This document shows positions 34,709 through 44,135 of a stretch of 59,834 bases of DNA, piece after piece; the stretch's first letter is position 1; each line of letters opens with the position of its first letter. The notes below the pieces were generated by a model that saw only the letters and a program-made list of their open reading frames with translations, did not search any database and had not been told where the DNA came from. A program made the translations under genes and the position numbers. The stretch comes from Micromonospora sp. CPCC 205371 (lineage in GTDB: Bacteria > Actinomycetota > Actinomycetes > Mycobacteriales > Micromonosporaceae), in assembly GCF_026130045.1 (NCBI RefSeq), contig NZ_JAIBNX010000015.1, forward strand, positions 1-59,834. The letters are read 5' to 3'.

Positions 34709-35902
34709 ATGATCGACCACCGCAAGCTCGGGCGCGACCTCGACCTGTTCCGTTCCGACCCGCTCGCGGGCGCGGGCCTGCCAATCTGGCTGCCCGATGG
34801 CGCCGCCGCACGGCATGCCGTCGAGGAGTACATCCGGGAGGAGGAGCGGCACGCCGGGTACCAGCACGTGTACTCGCCGCCGCTCGGTAAACGCGAGCTC
34901 TTCGAGCTCTCCGGCCATCTGCCGCACTTCGAAGACGACATGTTCCCGTCGATGAGCCTCTCCGAAGACGACGAGTTCGTGCTCCGGCCGGCCATGTGTC
35001 CGTACCATGCGCTGGTCTTCCGGTCCCGCGGACGCTCCTATCGAGACCTGCCGTTGCGGATCGCCGAGCTGGGCGGCATGTACCGCGCGGAGCGTTCCGG
35101 CGTGCTCGGCGGCCTGAGCCGGGTGCGCAGCATCTGGCTCAACGACGCGCACAACTTCTGCGCGATCGACCAAGCGGAGGACGAGGTAGCCGCGATCCTC
35201 CAGATGATCCAGCGGGCGCACGCCGCACTGGGCGTACGACCGGCCGGCTTCCGGCTGTCGCTGCGCGGCGAGGGTGGCAAGTACGTCGATAACCCGCCGA
35301 TGTGGGACCGGGCGTCGGCCGTGCTGCGTTCGGCGCTGGACCGACTCGGACTGCCCTATGTGGACGCTCCCGGCGAGGCGGCGTTCTACGGACCGAAGAT
35401 CGACGTGCAGGTGCTCGACGCGGCCGGTCGGGAGATGAGCCTGTCGACCGTGCAACTCGACTTCCACCAGCCGGCCCGGTTCGAGCTGTCCTATGTGGAT
35501 CGTGATGGCGAGCGGCGCCGGCCGGTCATCGTGCACCGCAGCGTCGTGGGCAGCATGGAGCGGCTGTTCGCGTACCTCATCGAGGTGCACGAGGGCGCGT
35601 TCCCCGTGTGGTACGCCCCGGTGCAGGTGGAGGTCCTGCCGGTGGGCGACGTATCAGTCGACGCCTTCGTGCGTGAGGCGCTGGCGGCTGGGCTGCGCGT
35701 CCGGGTGAACGCCGAGGGCAGCCTCGGCTCCCGGATTCGGGAGGTGGCCAGCCGCCGCGTCCCGTACGCCGCGGTGATGGGCGCCCGGGAGCCCGACCGG
35801 ATCTCCCTCCGCCCGCGCGGCGCGGCCCCTCTCCCACCGGTCCCGTTCCGCGAGGCCATCGAGCGGGTGGCCGCCGACGTCAGGAAAGGGCGCGGCGCAT
35901 GA
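34709..35902 (+). CDS. Short threonyl-tRNA synthetase-like protein (no TGS or editing domain)
   Basis: 397 aa: class II catalytic core (~1-295) plus a compact anticodon-binding domain (~300-390). The N-terminal TGS and editing domains of standard ThrRS (~650 aa) are absent. Zinc ligands are kept: Cys97 (AMCPYH), His148 (NDAHNF) and His276 (VHRSVVGS); also motif-2 Arg126, Tyr227, Gln249 and motif-3 Arg285. The E. coli QDDAH stretch reads LNDAH, so Gln381 is lost and the Thr-amine-binding Asp is kept. AGGAGGAG precedes the ATG. Likely a second, non-editing ThrRS: backup, drug-resistant form, or aminoacyl donor for a biosynthetic pathway. The 3' end overlaps the convergent permease by 23 bp. Confidence 0.88.
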   Translation: MIDHRKLGRDLDLFRSDPLAGAGLPIWLPDGAAARHAVEEYIREEERHAGYQHVYSPPLGKRELFELSGHLPHFEDDMFPSMSLSEDDEFVLRPAMCPYHALVFRSRGRSYRDLPLRIAELGGMYRAERSGVLGGLSRVRSIWLNDAHNFCAIDQAEDEVAAILQMIQRAHAALGVRPAGFRLSLRGEGGKYVDNPPMWDRASAVLRSALDRLGLPYVDAPGEAAFYGPKIDVQVLDAAGREMSLSTVQLDFHQPARFELSYVDRDGERRRPVIVHRSVVGSMERLFAYLIEVHEGAFPVWYAPVQVEVLPVGDVSVDAFVREALAAGLRVRVNAEGSLGSRIREVASRRVPYAAVMGAREPDRISLRPRGAAPLPPVPFREAIERVAADVRKGRGA

Positions 35903-36674
35903 ATCCGCGGATTCCCAGCGCCGTGAACAGCGTGCCCGACACGACGAGGACCAGGAGGCAGATCCATGGGGCGATGTGCGGCACGTCCGGCACGACCGCG
36001 GCCCGTACGACCTCGGAGAGGTACGTTAGCGGGTTGAACGCGGTCACGACCTGGAACCAGCGCATCGACTCCAGGGACTTCCACGGGTACTGGGTGGCGC
36101 CGGTGAACATCAACGGTGTCAGGATCACCGCGAAGATCACGCTGATCTTGCTAGGCGGCACCATGGTGCCGAGCGACAACCCGATCCCGGCGCCCACCCA
36201 GCTGCCGAGGATGAGGCTGACGACCAGCAGGATCAGGCCGTCGGCGTGCCACGGGGCCGAACCGAGCACCAGGGCACCGACCGGAAACATCACCACGGCC
36301 GACGCGAGCGCGCGCACCACCGCGAGCGTCAGCTTCTCGACCGCTACCAGATAAGTCGGGAGCGGTGCGAGCAGCCGGTCCTCGATCTCCCGGGTGAAGC
36401 TGAACTCCATGATCAGCGGGAACGACACGGTTTGCAGCGCGGTCAGGAACGCGGTCAGCGCCACGATGCCGGGCAGCAACAGGTGCGCGTAGTCGTCGGT
36501 GACGTATCCGCCGGCGTTGAGCACCTTGGCGAAGACGAACAGCATGAACAGCGGCTGGAGCGCCACCTGGGCCAGGAACACCCAGAACTCCTTGCCGGTT
36601 ACGAACACGTCGCGCCAGAGGATGGCCCGGAACGCCCGTCCAGCGGAGGGGCGGATGTCCACATCGGCACTCAT
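35880..36674 (-). CDS. ABC-2 type exporter permease (DrrB-like)
   Basis: 264 aa, six hydrophobic segments, with the ABC-2 core MEFSFTREIEDRLLAPLPTYLVAVEKL, GAGIGLSLGTMVPPSKIS and FTGATQYPWKSL. It forms the membrane part of an exporter with the upstream ATPase; start ATG overlaps the ATPase stop (ATGA). Third gene of a marR-ATPase-permease operon, which suggests drug or lipid export under MarR control. Confidence 0.9.
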   Translation of the reverse strand: MSADVDIRPSAGRAFRAILWRDVFVTGKEFWVFLAQVALQPLFMLFVFAKVLNAGGYVTDDYAHLLLPGIVALTAFLTALQTVSFPLIMEFSFTREIEDRLLAPLPTYLVAVEKLTLAVVRALASAVVMFPVGALVLGSAPWHADGLILLVVSLILGSWVGAGIGLSLGTMVPPSKISVIFAVILTPLMFTGATQYPWKSLESMRWFQVVTAFNPLTYLSEVVRAAVVPDVPHIAPWICLLVLVVSGTLFTALGIRGFMRRALS

Positions 36675-37630
36675 CGCAACGCCCTTCCAGTGAGGTCGAT
36701 GAACACGTCTTCGAGGGTCGTGGAGCCCATGTGCACGTCGGTGACCGTGGCGGAGCGCGCGCTCAGCACGGTGACCGCCGGTCCGATGAGCGTCTCGGGC
36801 TCCGTGGCCAGGTACAGGCGGATCGAGCCGTTGCCGAGCAGTTCGCCACGCGAGACCCCGGCGACGTCGGTGAGCGCCGCGATCAGCTTGTCGATGTCGT
36901 CGCCGGGCGCCGGGGTGACGCTGAGGTCGAGCACGCCCTGCCCGGCGACGCCACGGGTGAGACCCGCCGGCGTGTCCAGCGCCAGCAGCTTGCCGTGGTC
37001 GACGATGCCGACCCGGTCGCACATCTCCGCGGCCTCGTCCATGTCGTGCGTGGTCAGGACCACGGTGACGCCGCGAGAGCGCAAGTCGCGCACCCGCTCC
37101 CACATGAAGATCCGGGACTGCGGGTCGAGCCCGGTCGTGGGCTCGTCGAGGAAGAGCACCTGTGGCTCGTGCATCATCGCGCGGGCGATCATCAGCCGCT
37201 GCGCCATGCCTCCCGAGTACCAGTCGACCTTGACATCGGCCTGCTCGGCGAGGCCGAACTCGTCGAGCAGGGTGGCCGCGCGGGCGTTGCGCTCCGCGCG
37301 CGGATAGCCGTGGTACGCCGCGTGAAACGCCAGGTTCTGGCGCGGCGTGAGGGACCGGTCCAGGTTGCTCTGCTGCGGTACGACGGCGAAGAGCCGGCGC
37401 GCCGCGACCGGATCGCGCACCACGTCGATGCCGGCGACCGTCGCGTCTCCGCTGGTCGCCCGGACGCGGGTGGTGAGCACCCCGATCGTCGTGGACTTGC
37501 CGGCGCCGTTCGGGCCGAGCAGCCCGAAGATCTCTCCTGGCTCGACCGTGAAGCTCAGCCCGTCGACCGCGTTGACGTCACGTTTCGGGTACCGCTTCAC
37601 CAGGTCGCGCACCTCAACGGCTGCGCTCAT
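36671..37630 (-). CDS. ABC exporter ATP-binding protein (DrrA-like)
   Basis: 319 aa. Walker A GLLGPNGAGKSTT, Q-loop VVPQQSNLDRSLT, signature YSGGMAQRLMIAR, Walker B VLFLDEPTTGLDP and switch TTHDMDEAAEMCDRV. The C-terminal ~80 residues (STTLEDVFIDLTGRAL) are the DrrA-type regulatory tail. GGGGGAGGAATCCG precedes the ATG. The start lies inside the marR 3' end (17-bp overlap), so the genes are coupled. Confidence 0.93.
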   Translation of the reverse strand: MSAAVEVRDLVKRYPKRDVNAVDGLSFTVEPGEIFGLLGPNGAGKSTTIGVLTTRVRATSGDATVAGIDVVRDPVAARRLFAVVPQQSNLDRSLTPRQNLAFHAAYHGYPRAERNARAATLLDEFGLAEQADVKVDWYSGGMAQRLMIARAMMHEPQVLFLDEPTTGLDPQSRIFMWERVRDLRSRGVTVVLTTHDMDEAAEMCDRVGIVDHGKLLALDTPAGLTRGVAGQGVLDLSVTPAPGDDIDKLIAALTDVAGVSRGELLGNGSIRLYLATEPETLIGPAVTVLSARSATVTDVHMGSTTLEDVFIDLTGRALR

Positions 37631-38078
37631 CGGATTCCTCCCCCGTGTGTAGTTTGCTGATCAGTTCGAGGAGAAACTCGCGAACCACAGCCGCCTTCGC
37701 CGGGTCGGCGTCCACACTGGTCAACGGCGAGCCACGGTGGATGTACGCCACCAACTGCCGGCCGCGCTCGACGCCGTGCTCGGTGAGCGCCAGCGTCACA
37801 CCGCGCCGGTCGCCCGTGTTTCGGCGCCGCTCGACGTACCCCGACTTCTCCAGCGTGTCGACGATGCCGGTGAGCGTGGCGGGCCGGACCATGCAGTGCC
37901 CGGCCACCTGACCGTGCGGCAATTCGCCCTCGCGCAGCAGTGTCATCACGACGCTCATGCCGGACGGGGTCAGGTCGAACTCCTCCGTCAGCAACTGCTG
38001 CCACCGCTGGGCGGCCAGTCGCCCGGCTATGGCGACCAGCCGCCCCAGCGGGACGTCGTCCAGCCTCGCAAGTTTCAC
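37614..38078 (-). CDS. MarR family transcriptional regulator
   Basis: About 154 aa. wHTH with LTPSGMSVVMTLLREGELPHGQVAGHCMVRPATLTGIVDTLEKSGYVERRRNTGDRRGVTLALTEHG, containing the DxRxxxLxLT wing. A leaderless GTG start at 38078 is predicted by TAACCT at 38091-38086, 7 nt upstream. First gene of the exporter operon, which it presumably represses through the dyads in its promoter. Confidence 0.92.
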   Translation of the reverse strand: MKLARLDDVPLGRLVAIAGRLAAQRWQQLLTEEFDLTPSGMSVVMTLLREGELPHGQVAGHCMVRPATLTGIVDTLEKSGYVERRRNTGDRRGVTLALTEHGVERGRQLVAYIHRGSPLTSVDADPAKAAVVREFLLELISKLHTGEESDERSR

Positions 38079-38085
38079 GCCGGCT

Positions 38086-38108
38086 AGGTTAGCTCCCTAA
38101 CAGTTAGG
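38086..38108 (-). promoter_or_regulatory. marR promoter with overlapping GTTAG/CTAAC operator dyads
   Basis: A perfect CCTAAC-N1-GTTAGG palindrome (38096-38108) overlaps a second dyad GTTAG-N4-CTAAC (38088-38101). The -10 TAACCT (38091-38086) lies at one edge, so a bound repressor would block it. The site also covers the doxX stop codon. Confidence 0.6.
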
Positions 38109-38550
38109 TGCCAAACAAAATTGCCACGGCTGCGCCAACGAAGAGAACCTGTTCTGCCGTGCGGGGGCCCAACGGGGTCGCACGCCGGCCGCCGAACGGC
38201 ACCTTGCGGCGCGCGGCGGAGACGTTGGCCGGAAACATCGCGAGCATCAGCAGGGCCAACCCGGCCGCCGCCCAAGGCGCGGTCGCGGGGATAAGCAAGC
38301 CGATCGCGCCGGCGATTTCCAGTACGCCGGTGGCGGTGACCAGCAGGTCCGGACGGGGGAGCGCGGGCGGGACCATCGCGATCAGGTCACCGCGCATCTT
38401 CGGTGCGAAGTGTGCGTACCCCGTGAGCAGGAACATCAGCGCCAACCCCACCCGCAGGGCCGGCTGCCAGCCGTCGAGCGCGTCGACACCCGCGAAGCCG
38501 GCGATACGAGCCAGGGCCGAGCCGGCGACGAGAGCGATCAGTGGTGCCAT
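38104..38550 (-). CDS. DoxX family membrane protein
   Basis: 148 aa with four membrane segments: LRVGLALMFLLTGYAHF, LLVTATGVLEIAGAIGLLIPA, AAGLALLMLAMFPANVSAA and VLFVGAAVAILFG. The DoxX-like signature is GYAHFAPKMRGDLIAMVPPALP. GGAGAGG precedes the ATG. It diverges from a tetR gene with two operator-like dyads between them. DoxX proteins are linked to thiol/oxidative-stress responses, but this one's role is unknown. Confidence 0.88.
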   Translation of the reverse strand: MAPLIALVAGSALARIAGFAGVDALDGWQPALRVGLALMFLLTGYAHFAPKMRGDLIAMVPPALPRPDLLVTATGVLEIAGAIGLLIPATAPWAAAGLALLMLAMFPANVSAARRKVPFGGRRATPLGPRTAEQVLFVGAAVAILFGT

Positions 38551-38571
38551 GCGCGGTACCTCTCCTTCTAA

Positions 38572-38621
38572 CTTGTCGCTGACAAGATTGCCTGGGACGA
38601 TGCCATCTTGTCAATGGCAAG
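38572..38621. promoter_or_regulatory. Divergent doxX/tetR operators
   Basis: A perfect CTTGTC-N3-GACAAG (38572-38586) and a near copy CTTGTC-N3-GGCAAG (38607-38621) lie 20 bp apart. A TAGAGT -10 (38623-38628) ends 7 nt before the tetR ATG. The layout predicts TetR control of both doxX and itself. Confidence 0.65.
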
Positions 38622-38635
38622 TTAGAGTGTTAGCC

Positions 38636-39208
38636 ATGAGGGAGAGGCGCGCGTACCACCACGGCGACCTGCGGCGGACGCTGCTGGCGGCGGCGGTCAC
38701 CGCGATCAACGAGTCCGGGCCGGCCGCACTCAGCCTGCGTGACCTCGCACGCCGGGCGGGAGTCTCGCACGCCGCACCGGCACACCACTTCGGCGACAAG
38801 TCCGGCCTGCTCACCGCGCTCGCCACCGAGGGGTTCGAGCTGCTGGGGGCCGCGCTCGCCGACGCGCGCGAGCGCACCGGCGACCTGCTGGAGGTCGGCG
38901 TGGCCTACGTGCGGTTCGCCGTCGACCACCGGGCGCACTTCGAGGTGATGTTCCGCCCCGACCTCTACGACGCCGACGACCCTGCGCTGCGGGCCGCCCG
39001 CGACCGGTCCGGCGAAGGCCTTTCACTCGGTGTCGCGACATTGCCGGCGGACCGCGTGGGCGGGGACGCGCTGCCCGCCCAGATCGCCGCCTGGTCGATC
39101 GTGCACGGCTTCGCGACGCTGTGGCTGGGCGGCGCGCTGCCGCCCGAGGTGGGCACCGATCCGGAGACGGCAGTGCGCGCGATGGCCCGCTTCCTCTTCA
39201 CCCCGTAG
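38636..39208 (+). CDS. TetR family transcriptional regulator
   Basis: 190 aa. HTH at residues ~10-55: HHGDLRRTLLAAAVTAINESGPAALSLRDLARRAGVSHAAPAHHFGDKSGLLTALATEGF. The C-terminal domain (TetR_C_33-like by eye: VDHRAHFEVMFRPDLYDADDPAL) binds an unknown ligand. Leaderless start predicted. Diverges from doxX, its probable target. Ends 16 bp from convergent guaB1. Confidence 0.92.
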   Translation: MRERRAYHHGDLRRTLLAAAVTAINESGPAALSLRDLARRAGVSHAAPAHHFGDKSGLLTALATEGFELLGAALADARERTGDLLEVGVAYVRFAVDHRAHFEVMFRPDLYDADDPALRAARDRSGEGLSLGVATLPADRVGGDALPAQIAAWSIVHGFATLWLGGALPPEVGTDPETAVRAMARFLFTP

Positions 39209-39224
39209 CCCCTCGCCCTGATCA

Positions 39225-40664
<1,440 letters not shown>

Positions 40665-40671
40665 TTAGCTC

Positions 40672-40677
40672 ATGTTA
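40672..40677 (-). promoter_or_regulatory. -10 element of guaB1 overlapping the carboxylase stop codon
   Basis: TAACAT read on the minus strand ends 7 nt before the guaB1 GTG. Its first three bases are the TAA stop codon of the upstream gene. Promoter and stop codon therefore share bases. Confidence 0.5.
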
Positions 40678-42420
40678 TTTGAGCTGGCAGATCGCCGCTC
40701 CCGCGGTGACGACGTCGCCGACCGAAGCTGTGAGGCTCGTCACCACGCCGGCCTTGTGCGCGGTGAGCGGCTGCTCCATCTTCATCGCTTCGAGAACCAC
40801 GATCGTGTCGCCCTCGGCCACGGTGTCACCGTCGGCGACGGCGATCTTCACGATCGTGCCCTGCATCGGGGACGTCAGCGTGTCGCCACCGGCAGCCGCG
40901 GCAGCGGGGCGGCCACGACCGCGACGCGGAGCGGCGCCTCGGGCGGTCGCCCCGCCCGGCGTACCGCCGAAGCCGGCCGGGAAGGAGACCTCCAGGCGCT
41001 TGCCTCCGACCTCGACCACGACGGTGTCGCGTTCTTCGGGGCCGCCTCCGGCGGCCCCGGCGCTGAACGGGGGCACGGTGTTAGACCACTCGGTCTCGAT
41101 CCACCTGGTGTGGACGGTGAAGGGTTCGCTGGTGAAGGCGGGGTCGCGGACGATCAGGCGGTGGAATGGCAGGACCGTCGCCATGCCCTCGACGACCATC
41201 TCGTCGAGGGCGCGGCGGGCGCGTTCGATGGCTTCGGCGCGGGTCTCACCCGTGATGATCACCTTGGCGAGGAGCGAGTCGAAGTTGCCGCCGATCACGT
41301 CGCCAGCGGTCACGCCGCTGTCGACGCGCACGCCCGGACCGGTCGGCAGGCGCAGCTCTGTGACGGTGCCGGGGGCGGGCAGGAAGTTGCGGCCGGCGTC
41401 TTCGCCGTTGATGCGGAACTCGATCGAGTGCCCGCGCGGCGTCGGGTCGGCGAGCAGCCGCAGCTTGTCGCCGGCCGCGATCCGGAACTGCTCGCGTACG
41501 AGGTCGACGCCGGCGGTCTCCTCGGTGACCGGGTGCTCGACCTGTAGGCGGGTGTTGACCTCGAGGAAGGAGATGGTGCCGTCCTGACCGACCAGGTACT
41601 CGACGGTGCCAGCGCCGTGGTAGCCGGCCTCACGGCAGATCGCCTTGGCCGACTCGTGGATCTGCTTGCGCGCGTCGTCGCTGAGAAAGGGGGCGGGCGC
41701 CTCCTCGACGAGCTTCTGGTGCCGGCGCTGGAGCGAGCAGTCGCGCGTGCCGACGACGATCACGTTGCCGTGCTGGTCGGCGAGTACCTGCGCCTCGACG
41801 TGCCGGGGCCTGTCGAGGTACCGCTCGACGAAGCACTCGCCGCGCCCGAACGCAGCGACCGCCTCGCGGGTGGCCGACTCGAAGAGCGCGGGGATCTCCT
41901 CGATGGTGCGCGCGACCTTGAGACCGCGCCCGCCGCCGCCGAACGCCGCCTTGATCGCCACGGGCAGCCCGTGCTGCTCGGCGAACGCGAGCACCTCGTC
42001 CGGCCCGCCGACCGGGTCGGAGGTGCCGGGAACGAGCGGAGCACCGGCCCGCTGCGCGATGTGGCGCGCGGTCACCTTGTCGCCGAGGTCGCGGATGGCC
42101 TGCGGGGTGGGCCCGATCCAGGTGAGTCCCGCTGCGATGACCGCTTCGGCGAACTCCGCGTTTTCGGCCAGGAAGCCGTATCCGGGGTGCACGGCGTCGG
42201 CCCCGGAGCGGGCGGCCACGTCGATGAGCTTGTCGATGCGCAGATAGGTCTCGGTCGCCGTGTCACCCCCGAGCGCGTACGCCTCGTCGGCCAGCGTCGC
42301 GTGCAGCGCGCCGCGGTCGGAATCGGCATAAACCGCCACGCTGCCGAGCCCGGCGTCGCGGCACGCGCGAATGACCCGAACGGCAATCTCGCCACGGTTG
42401 GCGATGAGGACCTTGCGCAT
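40675..42420 (-). CDS. Acyl-CoA (acetyl/propionyl) carboxylase alpha subunit: biotin carboxylase plus BCCP
   Basis: 581 aa. Biotin-carboxylase domain (1-445): [23 protein letters not shown] loop [29 protein letters not shown]-terminal biotinyl domain with EAMKMEQP, biotin on Lys547, after a basic/Ala linker. It carboxylates biotin for the beta subunit at 54191, with AccE at 50502 and BirA at 56094 completing the set. The ATG at 42420 has TACACT (42433-42428) 7 nt upstream, so the mRNA should be leaderless. Confidence 0.94.
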   Translation of the reverse strand: MRKVLIANRGEIAVRVIRACRDAGLGSVAVYADSDRGALHATLADEAYALGGDTATETYLRIDKLIDVAARSGADAVHPGYGFLAENAEFAEAVIAAGLTWIGPTPQAIRDLGDKVTARHIAQRAGAPLVPGTSDPVGGPDEVLAFAEQHGLPVAIKAAFGGGGRGLKVARTIEEIPALFESATREAVAAFGRGECFVERYLDRPRHVEAQVLADQHGNVIVVGTRDCSLQRRHQKLVEEAPAPFLSDDARKQIHESAKAICREAGYHGAGTVEYLVGQDGTISFLEVNTRLQVEHPVTEETAGVDLVREQFRIAAGDKLRLLADPTPRGHSIEFRINGEDAGRNFLPAPGTVTELRLPTGPGVRVDSGVTAGDVIGGNFDSLLAKVIITGETRAEAIERARRALDEMVVEGMATVLPFHRLIVRDPAFTSEPFTVHTRWIETEWSNTVPPFSAGAAGGGPEERDTVVVEVGGKRLEVSFPAGFGGTPGGATARGAAPRRGRGRPAAAAAGGDTLTSPMQGTIVKIAVADGDTVAEGDTIVVLEAMKMEQPLTAHKAGVVTSLTASVGDVVTAGAAICQLK

Positions 42421-42462
42421 GGTGGGGAGTGTATAGCGGTGTTCTCGCCCCGATGTTACTCG

Positions 42463-42490
42463 TTGGTTAGTCAAATTTGTCTATTACGCT
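42463..42490 (+). promoter_or_regulatory. padR promoter with TCAA-TTGT operator candidate
   Basis: TTGGTT (42463-42468), a 16-nt spacer and TACGCT (42485-42490), which ends 6 nt before the GTG. The near-palindrome TAGTCAAATTTGTCTA (42468-42483) fills the spacer. A related TCAAGCTTGACTA lies in the promoter of the downstream exporter. Confidence 0.6.
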
Positions 42491-42496
42491 TGTCGG

Positions 42497-43099
42497 GTGT
42501 CGACAACGCGCATGCTCATTCTCGGCCTCGTCAACTGGATGCAGCCCGTGCACGGCTACGACGTGCGTCGCGAGCTGCTCAGCTGGAGCGCCGATAAATG
42601 GGGGAACGTACAGCCCGGTTCCGTCTACCATGCCCTGCGCAAGCTGACCGAGGAAGAGCTGCTGCGCGAGGTCAAGACCGAGCAGGTGGGGTCGCGGCCG
42701 GCCCGGACCACATACGAGATCACGCCGAAGGGTGTGGACGAGTTCGAGAACCTGCTGCGGGGCTACTGGTGGGAGGTCAAGCCAACGCCCGATCCGTTCT
42801 TCGCGGCGCTCGCCTTCCTGCCGGCCATGCCCCGTGACGAGGCGGCGGCGGCGCTGCGTAATAGGGCCGCTCAGCTGCGCGCCGGCAACGACGGTGTCGA
42901 AGTGGCGGCCGAGAAGGGCTGGTTGCGCGACAAGCCGCCGCATGTCACGTGGATGTGGGAGCTGGCGGTCGCGCGCAACGAGGGCGAGATCGCGTGGTGC
43001 GAGTGGGTGGCGGGGCTGATCGAGTCCGGAACGTCGTACCTGCCGGGCACGATGCCTCCGCATCCAGGCTGGCAGCGCTGGCGAGACAAGGTCGAGTAA
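42497..43099 (+). CDS. PadR family transcriptional regulator (long form)
   Basis: 200 aa. N-terminal wHTH: LGLVNWMQPVHGYDVRRELLSWSADKWGNVQPGSVYHALRKLTEEELL, with wing TTYEITPKGVDEFE. The C-terminal ~110 residues are the longer helical dimer domain (FFAALAFLPAMPRDEAAAALRNRAAQL). GTG start from the leaderless promoter. It lies 44 bp upstream of an ABC exporter on the same strand; the shared operator motif makes it the likely repressor. Confidence 0.92.
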   Translation: MSTTRMLILGLVNWMQPVHGYDVRRELLSWSADKWGNVQPGSVYHALRKLTEEELLREVKTEQVGSRPARTTYEITPKGVDEFENLLRGYWWEVKPTPDPFFAALAFLPAMPRDEAAAALRNRAAQLRAGNDGVEVAAEKGWLRDKPPHVTWMWELAVARNEGEIAWCEWVAGLIESGTSYLPGTMPPHPGWQRWRDKVE

Positions 43100-43102
43100 T
43101 AA

Positions 43103-43138
43103 TCAAGCTTGACTAGTTGCGTTATATCGCGTTACCTT
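43103..43138 (+). promoter_or_regulatory. Exporter promoter with TCAAGCTTGA operator
   Basis: TTGACT (43109-43114), an 18-nt spacer and TACCTT (43133-43138) end 5 nt before the GTG. The palindrome TCAAGCTTGA (43103-43112) overlaps the -35. It resembles the padR promoter motif. Confidence 0.6.
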
Positions 43139-43143
43139 GACGC

Positions 43144-44133
43144 GTGACAGTCAACCGTGTCCACGGGGAGCGGGGCATGATCGAGACCAAGGGTCTACGG
43201 AAGTCGTTCAAATCCCGGCAAGGCCGCGAAACCAAGACCGTCGAGGCGGTGCGCGGCGTCGACCTGTTCGTCCAGGAGGGGGAGATCTTCGGTTTCCTCG
43301 GGCCGAACGGCGCCGGCAAGACCACGACGCTGCGCATGCTGGCGACGCTCATCGAGCCCGATGGCGGCGAGGCCACCATCGCGGGCGCCGACCTGCGTCA
43401 GGCGCCTGGCGAGGTGCGCCGGCGCATCGGATACGTCGCTCAGGGCGGCACCACTTGGGACGAGGTAAGCGCCCGCGAGGAGCTGGTGCTGCACGCCCGG
43501 ATGTATGGCATCAGCAAGGCAGAGGCCCAGCGCCGCGCGGTGCGCGCGCTGGAGGCGTTCCAGCTGACCGAGTACGCCGACCGCAAATGCAAGACCTACT
43601 CGGGCGGCCAGCGCCGGCGCGTCGACATCGCGCTCGGCATCATCCACGAGCCCAAGGTGCTCTTCCTCGACGAGCCCACCACCGGCCTCGACCCGCAGAG
43701 CCGCGCGCACATGTGGGACGAGATCCGCCGGCTGCGCGGCGAGGGCATAACGATCTTCGTGACCACGCACTACCTGGAAGAGGCCGACGCGCTCTGCGAC
43801 CGGATGGCGATCATGGACCACGGCCTGATCGTCGCCGAGGGCACGCCCGCCGAGCTCAAGCGCGAGATCTCCGGCGACGTGGTCACCGTCGGGCTCAACG
43901 GTTCGACGCCAAAGGCGGCCGAGCTGTTCGACACCGAGCCCTACATCAAGAAGCTGGAGACCGTCGACGACGGTGGCCTGCGGCTGTACGTCGACGAGGG
44001 CGCCACCGCGATCCCGCACATCCTGCGCAAGCTCGACGGCGCCGGCATCGAGCTGGGGTCGATCGAGCTGCACCGCCCGAGCCTCGACGACGTGTTCCTG
44101 GAGAAGACCGGCCGATCCCTGCGGGAGAGCTGA
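43144..44133 (+). CDS. ABC exporter ATP-binding protein (DrrA-like)
   Basis: 329 aa. Walker A GFLGPNGAGKTTTL, Q-loop GYVAQGGTTWDEV, signature YSGGQRRRVDIAL, Walker B VLFLDEPTTGLDP, switch TTHYLEEADALCD and the DrrA tail RPSLDDVFLEKTGRSL. The GTG at 43144 follows the promoter; an ATG 11 codons in, with GGGGAG upstream, is an alternative. Forms an exporter with the next gene, under likely PadR control. Confidence 0.93.
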   Translation: MTVNRVHGERGMIETKGLRKSFKSRQGRETKTVEAVRGVDLFVQEGEIFGFLGPNGAGKTTTLRMLATLIEPDGGEATIAGADLRQAPGEVRRRIGYVAQGGTTWDEVSAREELVLHARMYGISKAEAQRRAVRALEAFQLTEYADRKCKTYSGGQRRRVDIALGIIHEPKVLFLDEPTTGLDPQSRAHMWDEIRRLRGEGITIFVTTHYLEEADALCDRMAIMDHGLIVAEGTPAELKREISGDVVTVGLNGSTPKAAELFDTEPYIKKLETVDDGGLRLYVDEGATAIPHILRKLDGAGIELGSIELHRPSLDDVFLEKTGRSLRES

Positions 44134-44135
44134 CG

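Noticed and set aside
34709-35902. Calling this the housekeeping thrS
   Set aside because: It lacks the TGS and editing domains and is about 250 residues too short, so a full-length copy is expected elsewhere.
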